Shown: positions 1 through 6,174 of the stretch, piece by piece
Position numbering within the stretch: the stretch's first letter is position 1
Layout: each line of letters begins with the position of its first letter
From: Methylococcaceae bacterium
Lineage (GTDB): Bacteria; Pseudomonadota; Gammaproteobacteria; Methylococcales; Methylomonadaceae
Direction: 5' to 3'
Assembly: GCA_003155565.1 (NCBI GenBank)
Contig: PMDM01000224.1
Span: 2,942 to 9,682, forward strand
DNA: 6,741 bases
The notes under the pieces: model-generated
What the model saw: the letters and a program-made list of their open reading frames with translations, nothing else
Databases searched by the model: none
Told to the model about the DNA's origin: nothing
Translations under genes and position numbers: made by a program

Positions 1-100
1 TGGCGAAGCAAAAGAAAGTATCTCGCCTGCCAGTGCGAGAACTGGTTTCAAAAAAGTCGTCGCGGTAGCGACACAAAGGTTAAATTCCATTCACGCAATT

Positions 101-1408
101 ATGAATGCTGATTTAACAAAGCCTTTGGCAGACCGGATGCGGCCAAGACAATTAGATGAGTATATCGGCCAACACCATATCTTAAAACCTGGCAAACCCT
201 TGTACGAAGCCATTAAATCAGGGCATCTGCATTCCATGGTTTTTTGGGGGCCGCCAGGATCAGGTAAAACCACCTTGGCACGGATAATAGCGCAGCATTC
301 CGACGCAAAATTTATCCCCATTTCTGCCGTGCTTTCGGGCGTTAAAGACATCAGGGATGCGGTCGAACAAGCCAAACAAATCCAAAAAGAGCAGCACAGG
401 GCCACCGTGTTGTTTGTGGATGAAGTGCATAGGTTTAACAAATCCCAACAGGACGCTTTCCTCCCGCATGTGGAAGACGGCACGTTTTACTTTGTCGGCG
501 CGACCACGGAAAATCCCTCGTTTGCCCTAAACAACGCTTTGTTATCACGAGCCAGAGTGTACGTGCTAAATGCGCTGACAGCCGAAGATCTGTTGGCAGT
601 CCTAGAGCAAGCGCTGAGCGATTCCACTAGGGGGCTAGGCGCTTTAGATATAACGATTGCTGAACCTATCAAACAGCAATTCGCACAGGCGGCTGATGGC
701 GATGCCAGACGCTTGCTCAATCTATTGGAAATTGCTGCCGAACTTGCTTTGGCGCATGACGAACGGGAGATAAACGAGTCCTGTGCTACCGAAGTGCTTT
801 CGGGCGGAGTCCGACGTTTTGACAACCAGGGCGAAGAATTTTATAACCAGATATCCGCCTTACACAAGTCGGTGCGCGGTAGCTCTCCAGATGCGTCCCT
901 TTATTGGCTTTGCCGGATGATGGATGGCGGTTGTGACTTATCTTACCTGGCTAGAAGAATCGTCAGGATGGCATCGGAAGATATAGGCAACGCCGATCCA
1001 AGAGCGTTACAGATTGCGATCAATGCCTGGGAAGCGCAAGAGCGCTTGGGCAGTCCAGAAGGCGAACTGAGTTTGGCTCAAGCCGTCGTTTATATGGCCT
1101 GTGCGCCAAAAAGCAACGCTGTGTACATGGCTTACAATGCGGCGATGCGCGATGCAAAACAACACGGCAGTTTGCCCGTGCCGGTACATCTAAGAAATGC
1201 ACCCACAAAGCTAATGAAATCGTTGGATTACGGTAAAGAATACCGCTATGCCCATCATGAGCCGGAAGCCTATGCTGCCGGGGAGAATTATTTTCCCGAT
1301 GAGTTAAAGGGGAGTTGTTACTATGAGCCTGTGAACCGGGGGCTAGAAATAAAAATAAGCGAGAAATTAAAGCATCTCAAAGAGCTGGACAAAAAATATC
1401 AGAAGTAA
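101..1408 (+). CDS. rarA: Replication-associated recombination protein RarA (MgsA), AAA+ ATPase
   Basis: RarA is a cytoplasmic AAA+ ATPase of the clamp-loader/RuvB superfamily that acts with SSB and DNA ends at stalled replication forks. The 435-residue product is close to the usual family length (about 440-450). Visible motifs are the N-terminal block PLADRMRP (8-15) with YIGQ (21-24), Walker A GPPGSGKT (50-57), Walker B LFVDEVHRF (104-112), sensor 1 GATTENPSF (133-141), the arginine-finger segment LLSRARV (147-153) and sensor 2 GDARRLLN (200-207). The C-terminal tetramerisation part carries the conserved ISALHKSVRGS (251-261), SEDIGNADPRA (292-302), CAPKSNAVY (334-342), VHLRNAPTKLM (362-372) and YRYAHHE (381-387). 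The ATG at 101 places the conserved N-terminus correctly. No good Shine-Dalgarno lies before it (AAAGG at 75-79 is too distant), and the frame stays open to the window edge, so the start is likely but not certain. It converges on the hexapeptide-protein gene, with 51 bases between stop codons and no clear terminator. Confidence 0.97.
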   Translation: MNADLTKPLADRMRPRQLDEYIGQHHILKPGKPLYEAIKSGHLHSMVFWGPPGSGKTTLARIIAQHSDAKFIPISAVLSGVKDIRDAVEQAKQIQKEQHRATVLFVDEVHRFNKSQQDAFLPHVEDGTFYFVGATTENPSFALNNALLSRARVYVLNALTAEDLLAVLEQALSDSTRGLGALDITIAEPIKQQFAQAADGDARRLLNLLEIAAELALAHDEREINESCATEVLSGGVRRFDNQGEEFYNQISALHKSVRGSSPDASLYWLCRMMDGGCDLSYLARRIVRMASEDIGNADPRALQIAINAWEAQERLGSPEGELSLAQAVVYMACAPKSNAVYMAYNAAMRDAKQHGSLPVPVHLRNAPTKLMKSLDYGKEYRYAHHEPEAYAAGENYFPDELKGSCYYEPVNRGLEIKISEKLKHLKELDKKYQK

Positions 1409-1459
1409 TGCCACTTTAAAGTTTTGCTGTTCGATGTGAAATTCGGATGCCTACCGTAT

Positions 1460-1993
1460 TCAGATTGAGTCTAGATATTTGTTCTTGAGTTCCACATAAT
1501 GCTGACTGGAATATATCAAAAATTCCCGCTCGGAATCTTTTAAAGGCCTGACTAATTTGGCTGGAGAGCCTACGTAAAGATGACCGCTTTCGAGAGTTTT
1601 GCCGGACGGGACCAATGCGCCCGCTCCTAACATTACGTAATCTTCTATGACGGCGTCGTCCATAATGATTGCGCCCATACCAATCAGGCAATAGTTGCCA
1701 ATCGTGCAGGCATGGGCAATTGCCCTGTGACCCACGGTAACACCTTTGCCAATAGTTAATGGATAGCCCCGATCCGTAAATTTTCCATAATGGGTGACAT
1801 GCAGAACAGAACCGTCCTGGATATTGGTGTCGTCGCCTATCGTGATGCTTTCGACATCCCCTCGCACCACGGTTGTCGGCCAGATAGAGACATTATCGCC
1901 AATCGTGACATCGCCAATCACGACTGCGCTGTCGGCTATGTAACTCGAATGACCGATTTTAGGTAGGATTCCATTGAATTTTTGAATGCTCAT
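1460..1993 (-). CDS. Gamma-carbonic-anhydrase-like hexapeptide-repeat protein (YrdA/CaiE/PaaY family)
   Basis: This 177-residue protein is a left-handed beta-helix of the gamma carbonic anhydrase family, expected to form a cytoplasmic trimer with metal at the subunit interfaces. Hexapeptide turns run from about residue 20 to 130 (VVIGDVTIGDNVSIW, PLTIGKGVTVGH, CTIGNYCLIGMGAII, VMLGAGALV). Metal-ligand histidines line up as H65 (VLHV), H89 (VGHR) and H94 (IAHAC). The family residues R44 and D46 (RGD), N57 and Q59-D60 (NIQDG) are present. A C-terminal helix follows the YVGSPAKLVRPL block (140-151). The acidic loop with the catalytic glutamates of archaeal Cam is not seen, as in YrdA, so carbonic anhydrase activity is unproven. 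I chose the ATG at 1993: it gives the family's usual N-terminus (MSIQKFNGILPKIG). The longer reading would need a TTG at 2029 inside a REP-like repeat. No strong Shine-Dalgarno is seen. It is transcribed toward rarA. Confidence 0.93.
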   Translation of the reverse strand: MSIQKFNGILPKIGHSSYIADSAVVIGDVTIGDNVSIWPTTVVRGDVESITIGDDTNIQDGSVLHVTHYGKFTDRGYPLTIGKGVTVGHRAIAHACTIGNYCLIGMGAIIMDDAVIEDYVMLGAGALVPSGKTLESGHLYVGSPAKLVRPLKDSEREFLIYSSQHYVELKNKYLDSI

Positions 1994-2021
1994 AAAGGTA
2001 TATCTATAAACTAAGTTACGG

Positions 2022-2088
2022 TTCGACAAGCTCTACATTAACATAACTAATTGATAATTCAGTATTTTATCGTGATGAGCTTGTCGAA
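2022..2088. repeat. REP-like inverted repeat pair
   Basis: TTCGACAAGCTC at 2022-2033 is exactly inverted as GAGCTTGTCGAA at 2077-2088, with 43 AT-rich bases between. Each arm is flanked on its outer side by ACGG, which reads in direct rather than inverted orientation. From memory, the core TTCGACAAGCTCA is a widespread proteobacterial intergenic palindromic element, so this is probably a pair of REP-type units rather than a terminator. It lies just upstream of the hexapeptide gene and may put its mRNA leader into a long hairpin. Family assignment is by recall only. Confidence 0.6.
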
Positions 2089-2104
2089 GCACGGTTTTTT
2101 AGAT

Positions 2105-2160
2105 CTTACCATACGATTTTCTTTACCTGATTACACTAACAGGTAATTTGCATAGTAAGG
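2105..2160. repeat. Imperfect 56-base inverted repeat
   Basis: The outer arms CTTAC (2105-2109) and GTAAG (2155-2159) and the inner arms TTACCTG (2123-2129) and CAGGTAA (2140-2146) are each complementary. The bases between them partly match (CCATACG against GCATA), so the whole stretch is one nested imperfect dyad. It lies in the 320-base gene-free interval between the hexapeptide gene and the lipoprotein gene. The inner hairpin motif recurs on the other side of the lipoprotein gene. Function is unknown: it could be a small mobile-element remnant, an RNA structure or a binding site. Confidence 0.45.
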
Positions 2161-2268
2161 TTAGTTTGGATTGACGTGCTTTTGCTAGGCATAGCAGGTA
2201 ACAGTTTTGGTATTGGAACAATAAAACTTTGTGGGATTAACACGGGGTTAAACGGAGAAAGAAAGTTG

Positions 2269-2295
2269 TGCCTAACAGAGCAACTCTGCTAGGCA
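2269..2295 (-). terminator. Hairpin terminator downstream of the repeat lipoprotein
   Basis: TGCCTAACAGAG (2269-2280) and CTCTGCTAGGCA (2284-2295) form a 12-bp stem with one mismatched (G-U type) position and a three-base CAA loop. Read on the minus strand, it begins 18 bases after the lipoprotein stop codon and is followed by the pyrimidine-rich stretch CAACTTTCTTTCTC. This fits a Rho-independent terminator for that gene, although the T run is interrupted. Confidence 0.6.
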
Positions 2296-2313
2296 TCACC
2301 ACCAGCAGCAGGT

Positions 2314-2895
2314 TTATTTACCCGCAGCGCCCATAGCAGCATCTTTTGCTGTATCGGGTGCAGCTTCTTTTGCCGCTTCTAAGGGGTTTACTGGCGCATC
2401 TTTAGCACCTTCAACAACGGCTGCCGCACCTTCTACCGCAGCAGTACCTGCGTTTTTAGCCCCTTCGACAGCGGCGGCTCCTGCGTTGGCAGCACCCTCA
2501 ACGGCAGCAGCTCCGGCACTCGCAGCGCCTTCAACGGCAGCAGCACCCGCACTTGCAGCACTATCTACGGCTGCTGCGCCAGCTTCGGTTGCTTTTTCAA
2601 CAGCGGCTGCACCGGCACTTGCAGCGCTATCTACGGCTGCTGCGCCAGCATCGGTTGCATTTTCAACAGCAGCGGCACCGGCACTCGCTGCGCTATCTAC
2701 GGCAGCAGTGCCAGCCTCGGTTGCATTTTCAACAGCGGCAGCTCCAGCATCAGTTGTTTTAGAAACGTCCTCAACGGCATTATTCGTTGTGGATTGTTCA
2801 GTGGATGAGGTTTGCGGGGCATTCCCGCCATTATCGCAGCCTGATAACAAAGCTATACTGATCATACTTGTGGCAATAATCTCTTTAGTTTTCAT
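2314..2895 (-). CDS. Lipoprotein with ten tandem 11-residue Ala-rich repeats
   Basis: The 193-residue protein starts with a lipoprotein signal peptide: KTK, a hydrophobic stretch, then the lipobox LSGC with Cys20 as the expected lipidated residue. D21 would be +2, which in enterobacteria favours inner-membrane retention. A Ser/Thr/Asn/Gln-rich linker (21-49) follows. Residues 50-159 are ten back-to-back 11-mers of the form AGAAAVEnAte. Repeats 1-6 alternate between VENATE/VEKATE and VDSAAS types, giving a 22-residue superperiod, while repeats 7-10 are mostly VEGA. The tail (160-193) is Ala/Lys/Asp-rich. The 11-residue spacing suggests a long amphipathic helix or hendecad coiled coil, as in LEA-like or apolipoprotein-like proteins. 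AGGA lies 7 bases before the ATG as a Shine-Dalgarno. A hairpin terminator follows. I recognise no named family; a periplasmic structural or stress role is only a guess. Confidence 0.85.
   Translation of the reverse strand: MKTKEIIATSMISIALLSGCDNGGNAPQTSSTEQSTTNNAVEDVSKTTDAGAAAVENATEAGTAAVDSAASAGAAAVENATDAGAAAVDSAASAGAAAVEKATEAGAAAVDSAASAGAAAVEGAASAGAAAVEGAANAGAAAVEGAKNAGTAAVEGAAAVVEGAKDAPVNPLEAAKEAAPDTAKDAAMGAAGK
2419..2748 (-). repeat. Tandem 33-bp coding repeats (10 copies)
   Basis: The DNA encoding residues 50-159 of the lipoprotein is ten 33-bp units without spacers. The first six are organised as three 66-bp pairs. Related units differ at many third positions (GCA/GCG/GCT/GCC for Ala), so the array is not a very recent slippage product, though copy-number change between strains is likely. 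Confidence 0.85.
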
Positions 2896-3137
2896 ACGTG
2901 GATCCTGATGTTGAGTTACGAATATGATTGTCTGTTACCTGAAGATTTCATAGGTAATACCTAATACTAACACACAGATAAGTGAGCTTTGTAAAAAAAT
3001 TGCTGCTTTAGATCATCAAAACCACACTATTCTAGCCAATGTTGCTTAGCAGAGATAAGTCCAAATTAATTTAATATTTTGATATTAAAACAAAAAATTC
3101 CCAAGTCGTATTTCTGGCTGGTTATTACGGATATGCC
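2896..3137. other. Intergenic region upstream of the lipoprotein, with short dyads
   Basis: This 242-base AT-rich gap lies between the lipoprotein start and the lptG remnant's stop. It holds TTACCTGA (2935-2942) with AGGTAAT (2952-2958), a nested palindrome AGGTAATACCT (2952-2962), and an AT-only hairpin TTAATAT (3071-3077) / ATATTAA (3082-3088). I see no convincing -35/-10 pair or small ORF. Confidence 0.5.
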
Positions 3138-4190
3138 TTAAGTTTGCGCTTTTTTCATGGCAAATAATGCGACAGCGAGTACAGTCAGGCTGGGGAGCAG
3201 TGCCGTTAATGGCGGATTGAGGTTGTATATCAAGCCGACATGGTTGATTATGTTGTCGAAAATATTGAATCCCATCCCGATGGTAACGCCGATCATGATG
3301 CGGGCGCCGACACTTACCCCTCGATGGATGCCGATGACAAAAGGTGCCGACCTAGCATCATAATGAACGTCGTTAACGGGCTGACAGCGCGTCCCCAAAA
3401 GGCGACTTCGTAGGCATGTGATATTTGATGGTTACCTTTTAAAAATGCTACATACATCGCCAAGTCGTACAGGGAGAGATTATTAGGGTTAACCACGACA
3501 ATTTTCAATAAATTGGGGGCAATTGATGATTTCCATGTCTGTTCAGCTTCATGGCTTACCTGGATTTGCTGTGTTGAAATCGACGATTGCTTAATGTTTT
3601 TCAACCGCCATGTTTTTTTGCCCAGGAACGTTGCTTTATCGGCATGTTTTGCATGAAGTAAATGACCTTGCCCGTCCAGTTCATACATATTAATGTTGGC
3701 TAATTTGCCGTCGTCTTCTAGCTGGCGGACATTGATAAAATTTGATCCTTCCCGCAACCATAGGCCATAGCTGGAATTCATGATGATTTGTTCGTTTTGG
3801 GCGGTCATTCTAATTTTCTGGCCTACTTTTTCACCTAACGGTGCGATAAATTCACCGATAAGCAATGACAACCCAACTAAGACAACCCCTGCCATCATAA
3901 TTGCCTTTAATAATGCCAAGCGCCGATAATCCAGAGGCTTGCATTGCAATTAATTCCCGGTTATTGCACATCCTACCCAAAATAAATAGACTGCCAATTC
4001 ATGCCGATGCAGGAATAAGTTGATATAGAACGGTAGGCGAAGTTAGAGCAAATTAGTAAAAATTTGTTCTAAATTGCAATGTCCTTTGCCTATATTATTC
4101 AATTTATCACCTAAATTTTGAACTGAATAACTATGGCTTAAATAAGGGGTTGAGTTGAAGTTGATTAATTTTTTGTAATACGCTGCGCAT
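3138..4190 (-). pseudogene. lptG: Decayed lptG (LPS export ABC permease LptG)
   Basis: LptG is one of the two inner-membrane permeases of LptB2FGC, which extracts LPS and feeds it to the periplasmic bridge. Reading minus-strand frames piecewise recovers it in order. About 4096-4046 gives IGKGHCNLEQIF, matching the region after helix 1. About 4043-3924 gives LTSPTVLYQLIPASA, a TGA at 4001-3999, then IGSLFILGRM and NNRELIAMQASGLS (helices 2-3). About 3922-3353 gives the helix 4 region GEFIAPLGE, the periplasmic jellyroll with YGLWLREGSNFINV, and SPLTTFIMML. About 3350-3138 gives APFVIGIHRGVSVGARI and the last helices, to TAA. Frameshifts thus fall near 4045, 3923 and 3351, besides the nonsense codon. 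The 5' end is poorly preserved; ATG 4190 would give about 351 codons, near the family's 355-360. No lptF lies upstream, so this looks like an orphan copy. Since LPS export is normally essential, an intact lptG should exist elsewhere. Confidence 0.88.
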
Positions 4191-4437
4191 AGTTCAGTAG
4201 AGCATTGGTTTAAATGAACCGTATCTAATGGTTTATTTAAACCATTAGTTTCTTTCTGATCCTTTATAATTTGCAGCTATTTATTTTATTTAGCTGATTT
4301 TACTTAAGTTATTTTTATTTTCAAAGTATGGCACGAAAATAGCTTACATATTTTCAACCGACTAAAACCTAATTTGAATGTTTTATTACAGTTTGTCCCT
4401 CTTGAGGAATTATTTTCAGTAGATTACACAGATAATT
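4191..4437. other. AT-rich divergent intergenic region
   Basis: Besides the dyad at 4225-4248 and the TATAAT at 4265-4270, this 247-base gap shows only AT-rich sequence. GAGGA at 4404-4408 resembles a ribosome binding site but is about 29 bases before the glycosyltransferase ATG and serves no evident ORF. Confidence 0.4.
4225..4248. promoter_or_regulatory. Perfect 11-bp inverted repeat, operator or hairpin candidate
   Basis: CTAATGGTTTA (4225-4235) and TAAACCATTAG (4238-4248) are a perfect dyad separated by TT. A second left arm, TGGTTTAAA (4206-4214), is complementary to TTTAAACCA (4236-4244), so two mutually exclusive stems are possible. A TATAAT (4265-4270) stands 16 bases after the dyad, but no good -35 accompanies it. 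The site lies between the divergent lptG remnant and the glycosyltransferase gene. It could be an operator for the latter, or a weak plus-strand terminator, since TTTCTTTCT follows. Confidence 0.4.
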
Positions 4438-5202
4438 ATGAACCAGAAAATCACCGTCACAATAATTACCTTAAATGAGGAAGAAAATATCAGGGCTTGC
4501 ATTGAGTCGGCATGGAGGGTTGCGGATGAAGTAATCGTTGTTGACAGTTATAGCACCGATAAAACTCGTGAAATAGCAGAAAGTTTAGGCGCAAATGTGT
4601 ATAAACATCATTTTATGGGTGACGGCTTGCAGAAAGATTATGGTGTGCAATTCGCCAAAAACGACTGGATTTTACACATGGATGCTGATGAGCGTTTAGA
4701 TGAGCAAATGGTGGCGGAAATTAAGGGCATCAATTATTCTGAAACGGATTACGATGCTTTTGCTTTCCGTAGAAAAAACTATATAGGCTCTAATTGGCAG
4801 AGAGTTTGGTATCCCGATTATATGATTAGGCTTTATCATAAAGATCGTTGCCGTTTTGCACCTATGCTTGTGCATACGTCTTTGACGACAAAAAAATATA
4901 AACGAATGAAAGGGAATATTATTCATTATTCATTCAAGGATCTTAGCGATTGTATTAGTCGAGCCGACAAGTACAGTAAGCTGGATGCAAGAGTACTGTT
5001 TGAGAATAATCTTAATATCAATCCGTGGACACCGGCAGTTCATGGAGTTGTGTCCTTTGTTAAATTTTATTTCCTGAAAAAAGGCATTTTCTATGGACTT
5101 GAGGGGTTAACTGCCTCCCTGATCGGCGCATTAAGGTCTTATCTAAAATACGCTCACCTTATAGAAATGCACCAGAATGCCGCATTGAACCAGCCTGATT
5201 GA
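4438..5202 (+). CDS. Family 2 glycosyltransferase, WaaE/KdtX-like (LPS core type)
   Basis: This 254-residue GT-A fold enzyme should transfer a sugar from a nucleotide donor on the cytoplasmic face of the inner membrane. Its N-terminus has the GT2 hallmarks: VTIITLNEEENI (7-18), the EVIVVDSYSTDKT nucleotide-binding block (31-43) and the metal-binding HMDADERL (80-87). WaaE/LgtF-like features follow: a KNYIGSNWQRVWYPDYMIRL region (113-132), the acceptor-side VHTSL (145-149) and IIHYSF (161-166). A C-terminal amphipathic or hydrophobic part (about 203-242) fits peripheral membrane association. WaaE-type enzymes add glucose to the inner-core heptose of LPS; the exact sugar and acceptor here are inference. 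The ATG at 4438 is the first in frame after a TAG at 4420. Its Shine-Dalgarno is weak. The gene is intact, faces away from the lptG remnant and looks more AT-rich than rarA, which may point to a different origin. Confidence 0.9.
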   Translation: MNQKITVTIITLNEEENIRACIESAWRVADEVIVVDSYSTDKTREIAESLGANVYKHHFMGDGLQKDYGVQFAKNDWILHMDADERLDEQMVAEIKGINYSETDYDAFAFRRKNYIGSNWQRVWYPDYMIRLYHKDRCRFAPMLVHTSLTTKKYKRMKGNIIHYSFKDLSDCISRADKYSKLDARVLFENNLNINPWTPAVHGVVSFVKFYFLKKGIFYGLEGLTASLIGALRSYLKYAHLIEMHQNAALNQPD

Positions 5203-5240
5203 TAATCCATTTGACGGCTTTAATTACAGCCGCTTACGAG

Positions 5241-5323
5241 GGATAAATGAATTTTTGGCGTAGCGAAGTGCATTCCCGTTAGATTCGGAGTTTACTAAAT
5301 GCATTTCAACGCTTTGTTTATCC
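5241..5323. repeat. Long imperfect palindrome, possible miniature mobile element
   Basis: The outer arms GGATAAA (5241-5247) and TTTATCC (5317-5323) are complementary. The inner arms GCGTAGCGAAGTGCATT (5258-5274) and AATGCATTTCAACGC (5298-5312) pair with a two-base bulge and few mismatches. Together they can fold an 83-base element into one hairpin. It sits in the 208-base gap after the glycosyltransferase gene. A short CGGCT/AGCCG hairpin just before it (about 5213-5232) lacks a T run. No target-site duplication is evident. Confidence 0.45.
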
Positions 5324-5399
5324 GCTCCACGGAAACGCCCAACCAAGAAACTACGGTTCGATATGTAAGCTTCTTGAATAGGATCAAAGTTACTTTATT

Positions 5400-5406
5400 G
5401 AGGTGG
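5400..5406 (+). promoter_or_regulatory. Strong Shine-Dalgarno GAGGTGG
   Basis: GAGGTGG ends 4 bases before the ATG at 5411. It is the clearest ribosome binding site in the window and supports a real gene at 5411 that is too short for most gene finders. Confidence 0.7.
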
Positions 5407-5410
5407 AATA

Positions 5411-5584
5411 ATGAAAAAGTATATTGATAAGCTAGCGACATTCATTGCGTTAGTTTTGATTGCGGCAAACCCTTACCAAGCAGAGGTTTTTGCTGACGGA
5501 GAAAAAAAGCCAAAGCCTGTATATGCTGCCAGTTCAGGCAATACCTCAACAACAAAACTCGAATCTCACAAAGAAGAAAAATGA
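5411..5584 (+). CDS. Small exported protein, 57 residues, possibly truncated by frameshift
   Basis: A short ORF with a strong Shine-Dalgarno encodes a typical Sec signal peptide: basic MKKYIDK, a hydrophobic core LATFIALVLIAAN (8-20) and a likely cleavage site after VFA (A28). The mature part is about 29 polar, Lys/Ser/Thr-rich residues ending HKEEK. The TGA follows directly on an A5 run (GAAGAAAAATGA). Removing one A would continue the reading as NEAVTQFVDNV and on to a TGA at 5676-5678, giving an 88-residue protein. I recognise no family. It could be a small periplasmic or secreted protein as it stands, or the 5' half of a broken gene. It shares orientation with the GT2 and gtrA genes. Confidence 0.55.
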   Translation: MKKYIDKLATFIALVLIAANPYQAEVFADGEKKPKPVYAASSGNTSTTKLESHKEEK

Positions 5585-5777
5585 AGCTGTAACACAGTTT
5601 GTCGATAATGTTTCCTTGATCAGTAAGCGCTCAAGTATTGACAGAAGAATAATGACAGCAGGCCATATCGGTTCCTGAATAAATGACGGGTTCAATCATT
5701 AAAACAATGACTGTTTGTACCAGCCAGTTTTCCGCATAAGGTTCTGAAAGAATAGCTCGATTTACAGAAGGTATGGT

Positions 5778-6174
5778 ATGGACGCAATCAACAATACAGT
5801 AAGAAATGTTCATTTAATCGACAAATTCATGGTTTTTTCGCTAGTCGAGGCCATAGGTACCTTGGCGCATTATTCGATACTTTGTGCACTAGTCGAATTC
5901 TATGCTGTTGATCCGGTAACTGCTATCGGTTGGGGAGCGTTGGCCGGTTTATTTATCAATTGTGCGTTAAATTACTCGCTAACTTTCAAAAGTCGGCAGT
6001 CGCATGTCCAAACTTTCCCAAAATTCGCATTAATCGCTGCGCTGGGGTTATGTTTAAACCAGGGGATGATGGGGGTTGTTGACTCAGCAATTTTATTATC
6101 TTTACGCTCAGGTTATGACTACGGCAGCCGTCTTGGGTTGGAATTTTTGTGCCAATAGCTTCTGGAATTTTCAA
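5778..6174 (+). pseudogene. GtrA-family membrane protein, frameshifted before helix 4
   Basis: GtrA-family proteins are about 120-140 residues with four membrane helices, and are linked to moving polyprenyl-phosphate sugars across the inner membrane. The ORF as it stands gives 126 residues (stop at 6156-6158). Helix 1 is about 17-39 (KFMVFSLVEAIGTLAHYS) and helix 2 about 47-64, leading into the conserved NCALNYSLTFKSR (61-73). Helix 3 is about 82-101. Then the reading loses family character. In the +1 frame the missing end appears: TQQFYYLYAQVMTTAA, then LGWNFCANSFWNFQ, with the typical WNF..N.FW.F motif (6085-6174). Dropping one G from the G5 run at 6071-6075 joins the two parts seamlessly into about 132 residues. 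AGAAGG (5766-5771) is a good Shine-Dalgarno. The restored frame has no stop before the GT39 gene and runs into it. Confidence 0.82.

Noticed and set aside
1..100. Tail of an upstream gene (an open frame ends at TAG 66-68, another at TGA 106-108) or an N-terminal extension of rarA
   Set aside because: None of the short peptides resembles a protein I know, and rarA's conserved start is at 101. The piece is too short to decide.
91..825. Minus-strand open frames inside rarA (91-483, 260-469, 487-825)
   Set aside because: They overlap a strongly conserved gene in other frames and look like no known protein.
1413..1422. Palindrome ACTTTAAAGT between the convergent rarA and hexapeptide genes as a terminator
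   Set aside because: It has no loop and only a short AT-rich stem, so it would not form a stable hairpin.
1994..2029. Twelve-residue N-terminal extension of the hexapeptide protein from a TTG at 2029
   Set aside because: The extension falls in a REP-like arm and is absent from the family's usual N-terminus; the ATG at 1993 fits.
2486..2908. Plus-strand 140-codon open frame opposite the lipoprotein gene
   Set aside because: It is the antisense of Ala-rich repeats: the frame stays open because the repeat is low in stop complements. The lipoprotein strand has the signal peptide, lipobox and ribosome binding site.
4696..4926. Minus-strand open frame inside the GT2 gene
   Set aside because: It is the shadow of an intact glycosyltransferase and shows no ribosome binding site or protein character.
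5352..5361. TACGGTTCGA, shared with the edge of the REP-like unit at 2017-2026
   Set aside because: Only ten bases match and the CAAGCTC core is missing, so it is likely chance.
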